The position numbers and the translations under genes are program-made. Below are positions 44,819 through 55,012 of a stretch of 64,000 bases of DNA, one piece after another. Within the stretch, counting starts at the first letter, position 1, and each line of letters opens with the position of its first letter. Under the pieces are notes generated by a model. The model was not told where the DNA came from. It saw only the letters and a list, made by a program, of their open reading frames with translations, and ran no database searches. The stretch spans positions 1-64,000 of the forward strand of contig NXFV01001382.1 of NCBI GenBank assembly GCA_002803225.1. Reading direction: 5' to 3'. The stretch is from Gamarada debralockiae. Its lineage: Eukaryota > Ascomycota > Leotiomycetes > Helotiales > Hyphodiscaceae.

Positions 44819-47800
44819 TTACTTTGAGTAGACCAAGTGTGTTCCTGTCTTGCCTTCGAACTCGACAGTTGGGCCGCCTGGAAACGACACAAATCCGTTT
44901 TTGCCAAGGTGTGACTGGACAATCTAGACAATTTTCAAGTTAGCATTTTTTGAACGAATTGCTGAACAGATTTGAGCTATTAAAAAGCCGGATCTCAGAA
45001 ACAAACGATACTGAATCGCTCATACTCTTCGAACGAATTATTTGGAAATAGGGGCAGCTGTCAGACGGGCCATTCACTGAGTTGGTCTGAGCGATTGAGA
45101 AGTCACGTACCACTGGCTCTTTGATTTTGCCATCACTCCACTCAAATTCAACTACAAATCCTCCTCTTGCACGAACTCCCTTCAATGAGCCCGAGCTCCA
45201 AGGGCATGCGGGCAGAAGCTGGATCCGGCCGTCATGTGACTGGATCAACATCTCAATGATGCCAGCACAGCCTCCAAAATTACCATCAATTTGGAAGGGT
45301 GGGTGGTTATCGAGAAGATTAGGTAGGGTTGAGTCCTTCAAAAGACAACGAATACTGTGGGGATATCGGAATCAGTAATCGTTCAAGAGAGATGAAAGAT
45401 GAAAGATTGGAGCCGAGAAGACTTTGTGAGTTCCCAACTCTGATAGTATACTCCGTAGATTTACGTAGGGCTCATCATCTAGGTAGAATTCGAAAAGGAG
45501 TTGCAATGTGGATATACGTACTGCTCAAGGCTGCCCTCGGCATCACCCACTAGAAGATTCCAGCATTAGCATTACTTGACCAAGGAGGATACAGGAGTTC
45601 TGAGACCATTAATGAATCGCTCGTCACACTTGAACAATTCAGTCATGGTGAAGGCGGAGGTGGAAAGTCAGAAATCTCCCCGGAAAAGAAAAGAAATATC
45701 CCGAAATGATACATACATCTTGCATGTAAATTGATCAACCATGCTCGACTCCACCCGGTATGCCCTCCTCCATTTTCTGCCCTTCGCCGAAGAACGATCT
45801 CACTCGCCGCCGCAAGACTCGGCGTTCCCTTTGGTGTTATGCAGTTCCCTGGGTAGAGACCCCACAGATGTGAGGTGTGCCGATGACCAGGCTCGAATTC
45901 TTCGTAATCGTGCTGCCATTCGTGGAGTTGTCCGAATGATCCTATTGACATTGGTGGTAATTGCGCGTGGCATTCTTTCGCCCTTTTGAGTAACTCGTCA
46001 GAGGCAGAGATTCCCAGCTCGGAAACACTTTTGACAAATATGTCGAGTATGGCATCGATGATTTGCATATCGATTGTTGAACCTTCGCAGAGCACACCTT
46101 TTGTGCCCTCTTTGGTCAAAAACGTGTTTTCTGGTGATAAAGATGGGTTGGTAACGAGGTATTTGCCAGAAGAATCTTCGATGAGAAAGTCTACCAGGAA
46201 TTCCACGCATCCGCGAAGGATTGGGAACATCTTCCGTAAGAATCGTTCATTTCCGTTGAACGAATAGTTCTCCCAGATATGATAGCAAAGCCATGCACCT
46301 CCCAGTGGCCATAAAGTTGCAGGCATCCAACGATCTCTGTGGAATATCGGTAGTCAGCCTTTGATTAGGGGGATGAAAAGAGCTTCGAAGGGGCGTTTTT
46401 TTCATTTCAACACCATAGACATCCTTTCGAGCAGATCTAGGACTGCCACAGTATTTGAAATATCGAAAATCAATCATGCACCTCCCTTGAATGATACATT
46501 TTTGAGAGGGAACTTCTAGGAACACAAAGTCCAATTCGCTCATTCCTATTGAGCGATCGAAAAAGGAGATATCAGGGATGCTTTCCTTCTGCCATTTCAA
46601 GACTCTCTTGAAATTACTGAAGCGTGTGGAACGATTGATATCTTACATTCCAATGAATGCGGTAGGACCGAGAAACTCAGATGAAAAGGAATTACTTACT
46701 GTGGATCTGTATCTGCCCATATATCTGTATTATGATGGGCCGCCCATCCTCGACAACCATACATCGTCTTCGCCGTCACCTTCCCGCGCTCTGCCATACG
46801 TTCGAGATGATCAAAAAGTGGAGCTTCGCATTCACTAAGACCACAGAGATTTGCTGGCCAGTAATTCATTTGAGTATTGATATTTATCGTGTATTTGCTT
46901 CCCCAAGCAGGTTGAAATGATGGATTCCAAAGGCCTTGAAGGGTAGCTGGCAGGGCTTTGTCGCCTGGACGACTGCAGGAGATGAGGAGGTATCGGCCAA
47001 AATTGTGATAAAGTACGACTAAAGAAGGATCAGGCGTGCTAGAAGCAAGAAGTCTCTCATTTGTTGGCAGTGATTTCATATCTGTTGTCGTCGTACCTGC
47101 TCCACAGAGATGGAGCCGTAATCGTCCAAACAATGCCCTGTAATTCTCGATATGCCGCTTCTGGAGATCGTTTCGAGCAAGAGCTAACTTGGCATCTAGA
47201 CTTGCCGCAGTTTCAGGTTGAATGTTCCGGAAAGTCGTCTGGGCTGAGATCACAATCGTAACCTTCTGCGACCTCGCCACAAGGCAATTCCCTATGGCGT
47301 CGACAACTCCGTCATCTTCGCACCGAGTCTGTGCGATACAGGACACAGAATTGGCGTTCTTTCCACCACCTGCCGTAGCTTGCATCTCGATTCGGCCATT
47401 TTCATTGACATTTCTGGCAATGATCGAGTCCACAAACTCATTGGTCTCGTATTCCCTTTCACTCACTCTGGTCAATCGTATGGTGAGTTCCGTCTTCTCG
47501 GAAGCCTCAAGTCGAATGATTAGGGCATTGTCTGGTTCACTGGCAAAGATTGCCCGCGAATATTGAACCCCATCATGCTCATACTGCACGCTGGTGACGG
47601 CCGTCTGTAAGTCCAGAACTCGACGATAATTTCTCACGTCTTTCTCCTCGTGACCAAACTCTAAGGTCAATGTGCCCAGTGGCTCGTAGTGGCGTTGACT
47701 GTGGGGTGTTGCAAAGAAGGCGCGCTTCACCAGCTTCTCGGCTTCAGAATGTTGATGCGCCCGGATCAATTCGCGAAGGCGGGGCAGGTTTTTCAGCGCG

Positions 47801-48012
47801 TCGCGTGGCGTTCGATCTTGCTGGCCTCCATACCACACCGAATTCTCGTTCAATTGAAGGAGCTCTGTATCTGTTCGACCATATACCATCGCCCCAAGCC
47901 GGCCATTACCGATTGGGAGGGCTTCCGACCACACTTTCGCAGGCGCGTTGTAGTGAAGCGTGGTGCTGGGAATAAGCTGTGATCCATTATGGCGGCAGCT
48001 AGGCGCGTCCAT
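44819..48012 (-). CDS. GH95 alpha-L-fucosidase
   Basis: Five exons (46700-48012, 45717-46336, 45522-45549, 45111-45354, 44819-44923) give 769 residues, the usual size. The N-terminal domain opens with [20 protein letters not shown], the GH95 signature. The (alpha/alpha)6 catalytic part has [20 protein letters not shown] with the active-site Asn residues, [17 protein letters not shown], and [27 protein letters not shown] follows near the end. No signal peptide is seen, so an intracellular enzyme removing alpha-1,2-linked fucose from imported oligosaccharides (for example fucosylated xyloglucan) is likely. Exon 3 is a 28-base microexon whose splicing restores [20 protein letters not shown]. Every intron carries palindrome-family copies, and one copy lies in exon 2. 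Confidence 0.95.
44957..45096. repeat. Palindrome family: three tandem copies in GH95 intron 4
   Basis: Copies at 44957-44981 (arms AATTGCTGA / TGAGCTATT), 45014-45038 (AATCGCTCA / CGAACGAAT) and 45072-45096 (ATTCACTGA / TGAGCGATT). They are spaced 57 and 58 bases within the 187-base intron 44924-45110. The triplication resembles the ESF1 and helicase introns but with its own unit length. Confidence 0.75.
45377..45401. repeat. Palindrome family copy, GH95 intron 3
   Basis: Lies in intron 45355-45521 (167 bases). Arms are AATCGTTCA and TGAAAGATT. Confidence 0.75.
45615..45639. repeat. Palindrome family copy, GH95 intron 2
   Basis: Lies in intron 45550-45716, also 167 bases. Arms are AATCGCTCG and TGAACAATT. 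The two 167-base introns flank the 28-base microexon. Confidence 0.75.
46241..46265. repeat. Palindrome family copy inside GH95 coding exon 2
   Basis: Arms AATCGTTCA and TGAACGAAT fit the family as well as any intronic copy, and the N7 spacer TTTCCGT is nearly that of ESF1 copy 1 (TCTCCGT). On the minus strand it encodes YSFNGNERF, which aligns with an ordinary GH95 stretch (WE-Y-F-GN--FL). It may be chance or an exonised remnant. Confidence 0.6.
46534..46666. repeat. Palindrome family: two copies in GH95 intron 1, one with a longer conserved flank
   Basis: 46534-46558 has arms ATTCGCTCA / TGAGCGATC. 46612-46636 has AATTACTGA / GGAACGATT. The second continues with ATATCTTACATTCC and CAATGAATGCGGTA to 46666. 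This ~55-base stretch is closely matched by 61202-61256 (most positions identical). Both copies lie in the unusually long, 363-base intron 46337-46699. Confidence 0.75.
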
Positions 48013-48779
48013 ACCAATGGTCCTTGAACGGTATCCAATAATTTATTGTGGAATTAAACCTGGTAGAATCAGCTGTCGGTCGCAGACGGCCCAGTTCAGG
48101 AACATCGGGTACTCACCTGTCAACCGTCGGGTCTTTCTTCCAGAACAGGCCTGAGCACACTCAGCAGTCGCGACAGTCTCGACCTCATGTTGGCAATGCT
48201 CTTATCAACCCAGCCGTAATGTGCCAACGGATCACAAATACCATAATAGCCTTAAGACCTATCAGTATAGGCTAATACGGCGATATGATCTGATTATTTT
48301 CTGTCGTGCGAGTTGCTGTCGCCGTTGTGAGGCGTAGCAACAGGCCTCGGAAGAAGTATGACCGCAAGCCGAAGCAGGCCAACCGAGCAAGCCCCAGGCA
48401 GAGATCGTCTGTGGCTTGACCCTCGATCCACACAACTCCACACTCAGAGTGGTTATTTGATAATTTTCGTCGGATGTTATGTTCCCTACCCCAGACACGC
48501 GGAAAAACTTGGTCAAGTCCACCAATACTTTCAGCAGCATGCAGTCATCCTGGCAAGTCGCCTCACGAGAAGTATAAGTGCGGGGAACTCTCTGGGGTCA
48601 GGGGTCAGACGGGGGCAATGGTTGGTCTCGTCTCTTCCCTTATCGACGGCTTCGAGGACCGCAATTCCATCCCAAAGCCCATCCCCGCCTTGTGGAGTTG
48701 CGAAATATTGATATAACTTGCCCCAATTCCTCCTTGTTTTCATTGTTTTGTCGTTTTGCAAATCAAAAATACCGCCAAA
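48013..48779. promoter_or_regulatory. Divergent promoter between GH95 fucosidase and MFS sugar transporter
   Basis: 767 bases between opposing starts. GCGGGG (48580-48585) and CTGGGG (48592-48597) match the CreA/CRE1 carbon-repressor consensus SYGGRG and lie about 185-200 bases before the transporter ATG. That would fit carbon catabolite repression of sugar-uptake genes. The consensus is short, so the evidence is weak. Confidence 0.4.
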
Positions 48780-50573
48780 ATGGAAGAAACCAAGTCAGTA
48801 CCAGTCGCTCTGACTGAGACCCGCTCCATCGATGCTTACAAGCACGACCCCGACCACATCGAGGAAGTGGTCATCGCACGTCTTACGGAGGAAGAGATTT
48901 ACAAACTGTCAGAGGAGGCATTCAGTTGGAGATCAAAGGCTGCTCTTCGCATTGTGGGAATCATGTTTGTTCAAGGTTGCAACCAGGCCGGCTATGGAGT
49001 TGACTGGGGTGTGATCTCAGGAATTGTAGGCAGATGACATCTCAGAATCCTTGATTCCATCACTGACTCTGAATAGAATTCCTACCAATCCTGGCACACA
49101 TATTTGAACTTCACAAACTCCGGGACAACCTATGCAACCCTGAATGCCCTTATGAGCATTGGTAACATTTGTGGAGCGCCATTCCAGACATTCGCAGATG
49201 TCATTGGACGTCGAGGGATCAATTGGGTTGGCAATTTTATTGTAATCTTCGCGGCGATCCTGCAAGGCTGTGCCCAGAACATGCCAATGTTCATGGCTGG
49301 CCGTTTCTTCCTTGGTTTCGGTTCAGCGATCATGAGCTCTCCGCAGTATATGGCGGAAGTCGCACCAGCACATCTTCGTGGTCGTCTCGTTGGTATATTT
49401 GGGTCCTGCTTCCAGGTTGGTAGCGTTCTCATGCTGGGAGCGATGGTAGGCTTCACCGATCTATCCAACACCAACAACTGGCAATGGAGAGTTCCCCTCT
49501 TACTTGAAGCCATGTTCCCTCTTATTGTGTGCACCTTCATCTATGTCCTGACACCGGAAAGTCCTAGATTCCTCGTTATGAAGGGAAGGATATCCAAGGC
49601 GAGACAAGTCATTGCAAAACACCACACCGTATCAGAAGACGAGAACGCTCCCATAGTCGATGCTGTCATCCGCCAAATTGAGGATTCGCTTGAGAGCGAT
49701 CGCATTCTTAATCGCCAATGGTGGAATTGGACTGTCTTCTTCACCAAGGCAGCGCGATACCGCTTTCTCATCCTGGTTCTCTACGCTTGTTTCCAGCAGT
49801 GGAATGGAGGCGGAATCATCACCTTCTACCTCTCTCCCATGCTTGATCAACTCGGTATCACCTCGGCCAGAGCTCAGTTAGGGTGGAATCTTGGACTTAC
49901 ACTCGTCTATTGGCTTTTTACATTGATTGGCGCAACGTTCATCGATAAATTCCGCAGACGTACGCTGATCTTCACTGCTCTGATCGTTTTCGCTATCTTG
50001 CAGACTGCAGCAACTTTGACTTCGTGGGCATACAAGTAAGCTTTTCTCGTCGCTCTCTGTCTTCGCGAGATTTTCCCCCACGCACTTGCACTAACAGCGA
50101 ACAGTACCAAAGGCCATCCCCTCTCAGCTGTAGGCTTGACTATCGCCTGGGTCTTCCTCTTCCAAATGTCATCTGCAAGTATGATCGCCATCATGCACAA
50201 TCTCTACCCTGTCGAAGTTCTCGCCCTCCCTCTGCGTGCCAAGGGTCTTGGCTTGTTCTCTCTTCTTCAGGGAATCTGCGGTGTCGTCCAGACATACGGT
50301 ATCTCAGTCGGTATCTCGGACATCGGATACAAAATATTTGCTGTGTATGTCGTATACAATCTCTGTCAGCTTGTCGCATCCTATTTCATCTTCCCGGAGA
50401 CGTATGCTCTCACACTTGAGGAAATCGATGCTGTGTTCGAGACACCTGGTGTTCGTCCTGTCAAGATGTCGCTGGATATCCAGAAGGCGAAGAATGAGAA
50501 GCAGAGGCTTGAAGATCAGGCTAATGGCATTCCTGAGAAGACCGGAATACGTAAGATCTGGAAGTACCTCTGA
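48780..50573 (+). CDS. MFS sugar transporter (sugar porter family)
   Basis: Exons 48780-49025, 49077-50035 and 50105-50573 give 557 residues. A hydrophilic N-terminus of about 60 residues is followed by twelve membrane helices. Sugar-porter motifs are present: DVIGRRGINWVGN (loop 2-3), PAHLRGRLVGIFGSCFQVGS (loop 4-5), LTPESPRFLVMKGR after helix 6, LYACFQQWNGGGIITFYLSP in helix 7, and FIFPETYALTLEEIDAVFE at the C-terminal end. This is the pattern of fungal hexose/disaccharide (lactose-permease-like, cellodextrin) proton symporters at the plasma membrane. Substrate cannot be read from sequence. Its divergent partner is the GH95 gene, and the cluster context suggests import of plant cell-wall oligosaccharides. 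Confidence 0.95.
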
Positions 50574-52734
50574 GCTCGTTTCGAGGATGGCAGGTTAGAT
50601 TCTGAGTGTTGCTCAAGGAGGGTGTAACGCTGCGAAGTGCATAGAGTGGAAGTGGTTTTACGTAGTTTCTGTCGAGTATAGTAATCGATACTCGATCACA
50701 TCAATGATCACTTCCATTTGCTTGCCTTTGGACATTGCATATGTACACTCTTGTCGTGCTGCTTTCTTGCAACATAGCAACTAAAGATCTTGCTCAAATG
50801 AATGTTTTGATTGGATGAAGGCATCAACCACCTTACCTAGCTTCATATGATCACATCTCTCGGGAATGACCCCGTCATTTGACCACTTATTTCTCCATTG
50901 CAGGAACATTGATTGGAGGAAGAAAGCCAGGCATTGAGCTCCCCACGAGGCTGCTTTATGCAGCGTGGGACCAACCTTGAATCAAATTGAAAGGTCTTGG
51001 CTTTCCTATCACCTGCGCCATTGCTGGATGGCAGCGCAGGGCTTACATCAATCTCAGTGCCCCAGTGAAGTGTATGTTCTACATCGCTACAATGATACCG
51101 AATTAAGCCACTATAGGTAGATTCATAAAAGGCACTTTTTTGGGTCCCATATGGAGTAATCCGTGTCATCGGGCCTTTCACCCGCTTGGGCCATGCTCCT
51201 GAACTCAAGAGTATTAAATGATCTATTCAAGAACGTTGTTGATTGATGGAATGTTGACGATAAGTTACATATTAACACGGACTACAATCCCTGGCGACGT
51301 TGACTATTACCACAATCGTAACAACTTGCATGGTTTAGATTCTTGACCTCAAAGCGAAATACAATCTTGGATGTTGAAGCACCATAGTAAACGCTTTTTC
51401 TTCCGAGATGTCGAATGTAGCACTTGCGAGTATGAGTTTCGAGAAGTCCAAAGACCAACAAAGTGACAAAGAAGCGCAATTGATAAAAAAACAAACAAAT
51501 GAGTGCAAGCTCTGTAAAGTTGGGGTTTGTCCGCCTTCTAAATGTTGGGTAGGTTCCCATCTTCGTATTATGCAAAGGCTATGAGGACCCCATGAAAGTG
51601 TCGTGACCTTGACAGCCATGCAAAGCTGCATTTCTATAGCGAACCATGAAGTAGATCGACATCCCGCCACCCTGCTTTTGCTTGTTTTCAACACAGACCA
51701 TAAGTTCATGATACATCGGAACACCTCACATCAGAAGAATGTATGTGCCAATAGGTCAAAATGCAACACAACGTTTCGGGCATTAGCTGGAGGAAGTAAA
51801 CTTCCGGCTCAAGGGTCTTTGAATGGGCTGGCCAGTGTTGTCTAAACGGCGAAGCTACTGAGTACACAATGAACATCATGACATGACATTCTCCCATGTA
51901 CGCTTGCGCTGTTCATGAAAGAAGAGCGAAGCCATGAACTTAGGCGGCCGAAGACCGACGTGGCATTCCATGTGGCCTCTCGAAAAGGGGTAACTAGCTG
52001 AAAAGTGTAAAGTTGGAGAAAGGTTGGGGAGCGAATCCGCCTTAAGCACTTGCTCTGTACTGCATTTCCCTATTCTGTATGTGTTCCGAAGCTTGGCTAG
52101 CAAAGCGGTGGGAGAGGCACACCAGGGCTTAAGAGGCTGGGCATCGCCGCCTCGCAGCTTGTTTGCCACGTACTACGCACATGGTGAATCACAGGCTCTG
52201 TTGTAAAAGGAATGACGACTTCAGCCCCTTCTAGCGTTGCTGGGAATGGAAGGACGTGAAGTGATGCGGCGAAGATTCACTGCGGCGAAACTAGGGTGTG
52301 TCGGTAGCCCTCAAGAGACTAACTCTATCGGTAAATTTATAGGCTCTGCAGGTGTGTCACTATCCTCAGACAAAGAACCGCTTTTCTTTCCTTCGAAGTA
52401 ACGCGACCGTTTGATATATTCTTCTGATGATGAAGTCGTCTCAGATAGCCTACCTCTTCCAGCGTACTATCCCGTTCTAGGTATAGTACCTTCCTAAAAG
52501 GCTTGCTTCAACAAAGCTTGCCGCATTTGTGTCACCTTTGCTTGTGCAGGCAACAACCCCTTAAATTCCATCTCTTGCACCCTCGCTCCATCGAAGATCG
52601 TGTCTTTTTCTACGTCATTCTATGCATACGGAGGTACTGAGTGATATTCAGCAACGTGTCTCTCAGCAAAGTCTCTTCGGAAAGTCGGACTTCATTCTCC
52701 AATTCTTTATCTCGAACTCTCGATCTCTAGCACA
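50574..52734. other. 2.2-kb interval without a supportable gene
   Basis: Open frames up to 129 codons on the minus strand (51335-51724) lack motifs. No repeats or transposon ends were recognised. The last 200 bases before 52735 are pyrimidine-rich and probably the leader of the MYND gene. Confidence 0.45.
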
Positions 52735-54348
52735 ATGTCAACCAATATCATGAACAGAGAGTTGATTGAGAAGGAGGAATGCGTGCAGATTCCAGCACTC
52801 CCTCTGCTAGCTATCCGAGGGTACCTTTGCTTTCGTTGCTTATCCCGACCACCAAAGTTGACCAAATGTGGCGCTTGCAAGCGTGCGGTATATTGTGGAA
52901 AGCATTGTCAAGCATTGGATTGGAAGATTCAACATAAAAAGGATTGCAAAGTTCTACGGATGGTCAATGAGAGAGAAGCAAGAGGAAGGGTTGGTTCGAG
53001 ATCTCGTGAACTATGGACAAAATCACTTGTATGTGTTAAGCACTTCTCCCCTGGTGCTGACTTTCTCTCGTACTTGGAGCGATCTTTCTATGCTAAATCC
53101 TTTTGGCGTTCTTTTATAACCGACGATTTATTGTTTCGTTATATAACTAGCAGCGCTTAAATACTAACTGCATTTGACAGCGGGCCACGTTGATGCTGAT
53201 TCGTGAGACAACCGAAGATAGAAGTCCTTTTGACATTATAAGGTAAGTGACCGCTGTATCATACGGGCCAAATTTTTAACCGCATGTCTGAAGAGGTCAA
53301 CCGTACTGCGCAACTTGTCATCGAGGAGCTATGGAAATGCCACCGCCAACGACCCTGAGACCGTGCGAAGTCTGCCATTTGGTCTTCACATGTACCTCGT
53401 GCACCTCTTCTCACGCCCAGGAAGAATGCCAATTATTGAAAGTATTGGAAACAACGAGACTTTTCTCATCTCATACTTCGAGAATTTCCGCCATGCCGAA
53501 GTCAGAGGTGTTGGAACATCGTCCCCAAGACTATCCTATTGTCCCTTGTCAACAGTGAACACTTGGCACGAATATTTCACTGAACTCTCCGATAAAAAAG
53601 ACGCACACCGATTCATGAATCCCGATTTCAGCTTGAACAAAAACTTCGCTCAGTCCTTGCCCGAGGAAAAGACTCTAGCCCGGACGAAAGATGTGCGAAA
53701 CTACTTTCTCCAAGGAACAGCAACATTGTCGATGGCATTGACGATTCTTGCGGCGCTTGAAGATAGCATAAGCGATTTGTCAACCCGCCAAAGTCTCTCA
53801 ATTTTCCTAATCGGAGCCAAGGCAAAGGAAATACATGGTTCATGGGTATTTGAAGAACTGCTTCATTTGCTGCCGGGACTTCAAACTTTGAAGTTCATGT
53901 TGATCGGGCCAGGCTCAAAGTAACATCCCCGGATGACAACGGAAATGAAATTGAATGTGCAAATTGTCCAATTTGCATATCCCAGGGCAGGAAACGAATT
54001 CAGGGAATGTATGGTGGGCTCTATCATGACTACGCCAAAACATCTCACTACCGGAAACCGGATCTGGCTGTTCTGTTCCACAGCGGTCGTGCAGAATGTG
54101 AAGTTGAATCTTGGGCTCCAACGACTAGATTCCTAATTGATTCGAGCACGTTGACTCTGTGCACGACATGGACTAAGCGCGAGGCACAAGAGGAGGAAAT
54201 GCAACTTGACCAGCTTGGTGTACGGTACATAGTTCGGCCAGAAGAAAACAAATGGAGGAGTCTCGTTCCAATCCCAGACTTTTTGGAAGGTGGCGATGAT
54301 GCGGTTTTCTATGTCAACTATTACAGGTATTTGTTTCAGGGTAGATGA
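52735..54348 (+). pseudogene. MYND zinc-finger protein with MSS51-C-like domain, frameshifted
   Basis: Exon 1 (52735 to about 53029) encodes a complete MYND finger: CFRCLSRPPKLTKCGACKRA, then VYCGKHCQALDWKIQHKKDC. Splicing at GTATGT to CATTTGACAG (about 53180) gives RATLMLIRETTEDRSPFDII. After a second intron the reading breaks into three frames. VNRTAQLVIEELWKCHRQRP stops. PCEVCHLVFTCTSCTS, ECQLLKVLETTRLF and SEVLEHRPQDYPIVP follow in another frame. WHEYFTELSDKKDAHRFMNP and LSMALTILAALEDSI lie in a third. A last shift near 53920 leads to KVTSPDDNGNEIECANCPIC and YGGLYHDYAKTSHYRKPDLA, ending at 54348. The order is that of fungal MYND/MSS51 C-terminal domain proteins. At least three indels make this a pseudogene unless the assembly is wrong. 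MSS51 itself activates mitochondrial COX1 translation; this paralogue's role is unknown. Confidence 0.72.
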
Positions 54349-55012
54349 GGCACAGTTGAGATTGGAGGCAGAGGGAATATTCAAACGCATTCAGTACCAA
54401 ACGCCTCTGATGCATACTCTTCGCACCCAAATTTAGAGAAAGATTTCTGCTACCATTACGGCCCGCCTGGGTTGAGAACTTAGCCCAAATCAGTCACCTG
54501 AACTCGATACTCACACCCGATTCGCAAAGAGCAATGCCACATATGTCGCTAGTTTCAGCTTCCCAACGCTAAGCCTCCTGTCCCGTGTTTTCGTACCCGT
54601 CACAGTTGGCGATATCCCCAGCAATTCAGATAAACGAGATGAGAAGATACAAAAGTTTCGAGACTCGCGCAGAGGCTATTTTACATGGACACGCGTGTGA
54701 ATCTCCATTTTGTGCTTAAACTCCCTTTTCTCGCCGCGTTTTGGAACATTTGGTACCTCGGTGTACAATAGTCAGTTCAACTTGGTGTGGCACAAATAAA
54801 TGAGGCTTAAGCCACAAGGCTTAGATCCAGATTCTAAATATGCATACATCAACCATCTGTGTTGGCCGTGCGCTCTCTATATTCTGCAATTTATGGACAT
54901 GCTGTATCCCTATTCTCCTCCCCTGATGAGACTTTAGATTCGCTCTGGCGGAGGGGGCGGAGACAATCGATCTCACGACGTGTTCTTCTATTTGCGACTC
55001 GAAGCAAGCAAA
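54349..55012. other. Gene-free interval
   Basis: 664 bases between the MYND pseudogene and the DUF6536 gene. No motif-bearing frame or repeat is seen. Confidence 0.5.
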
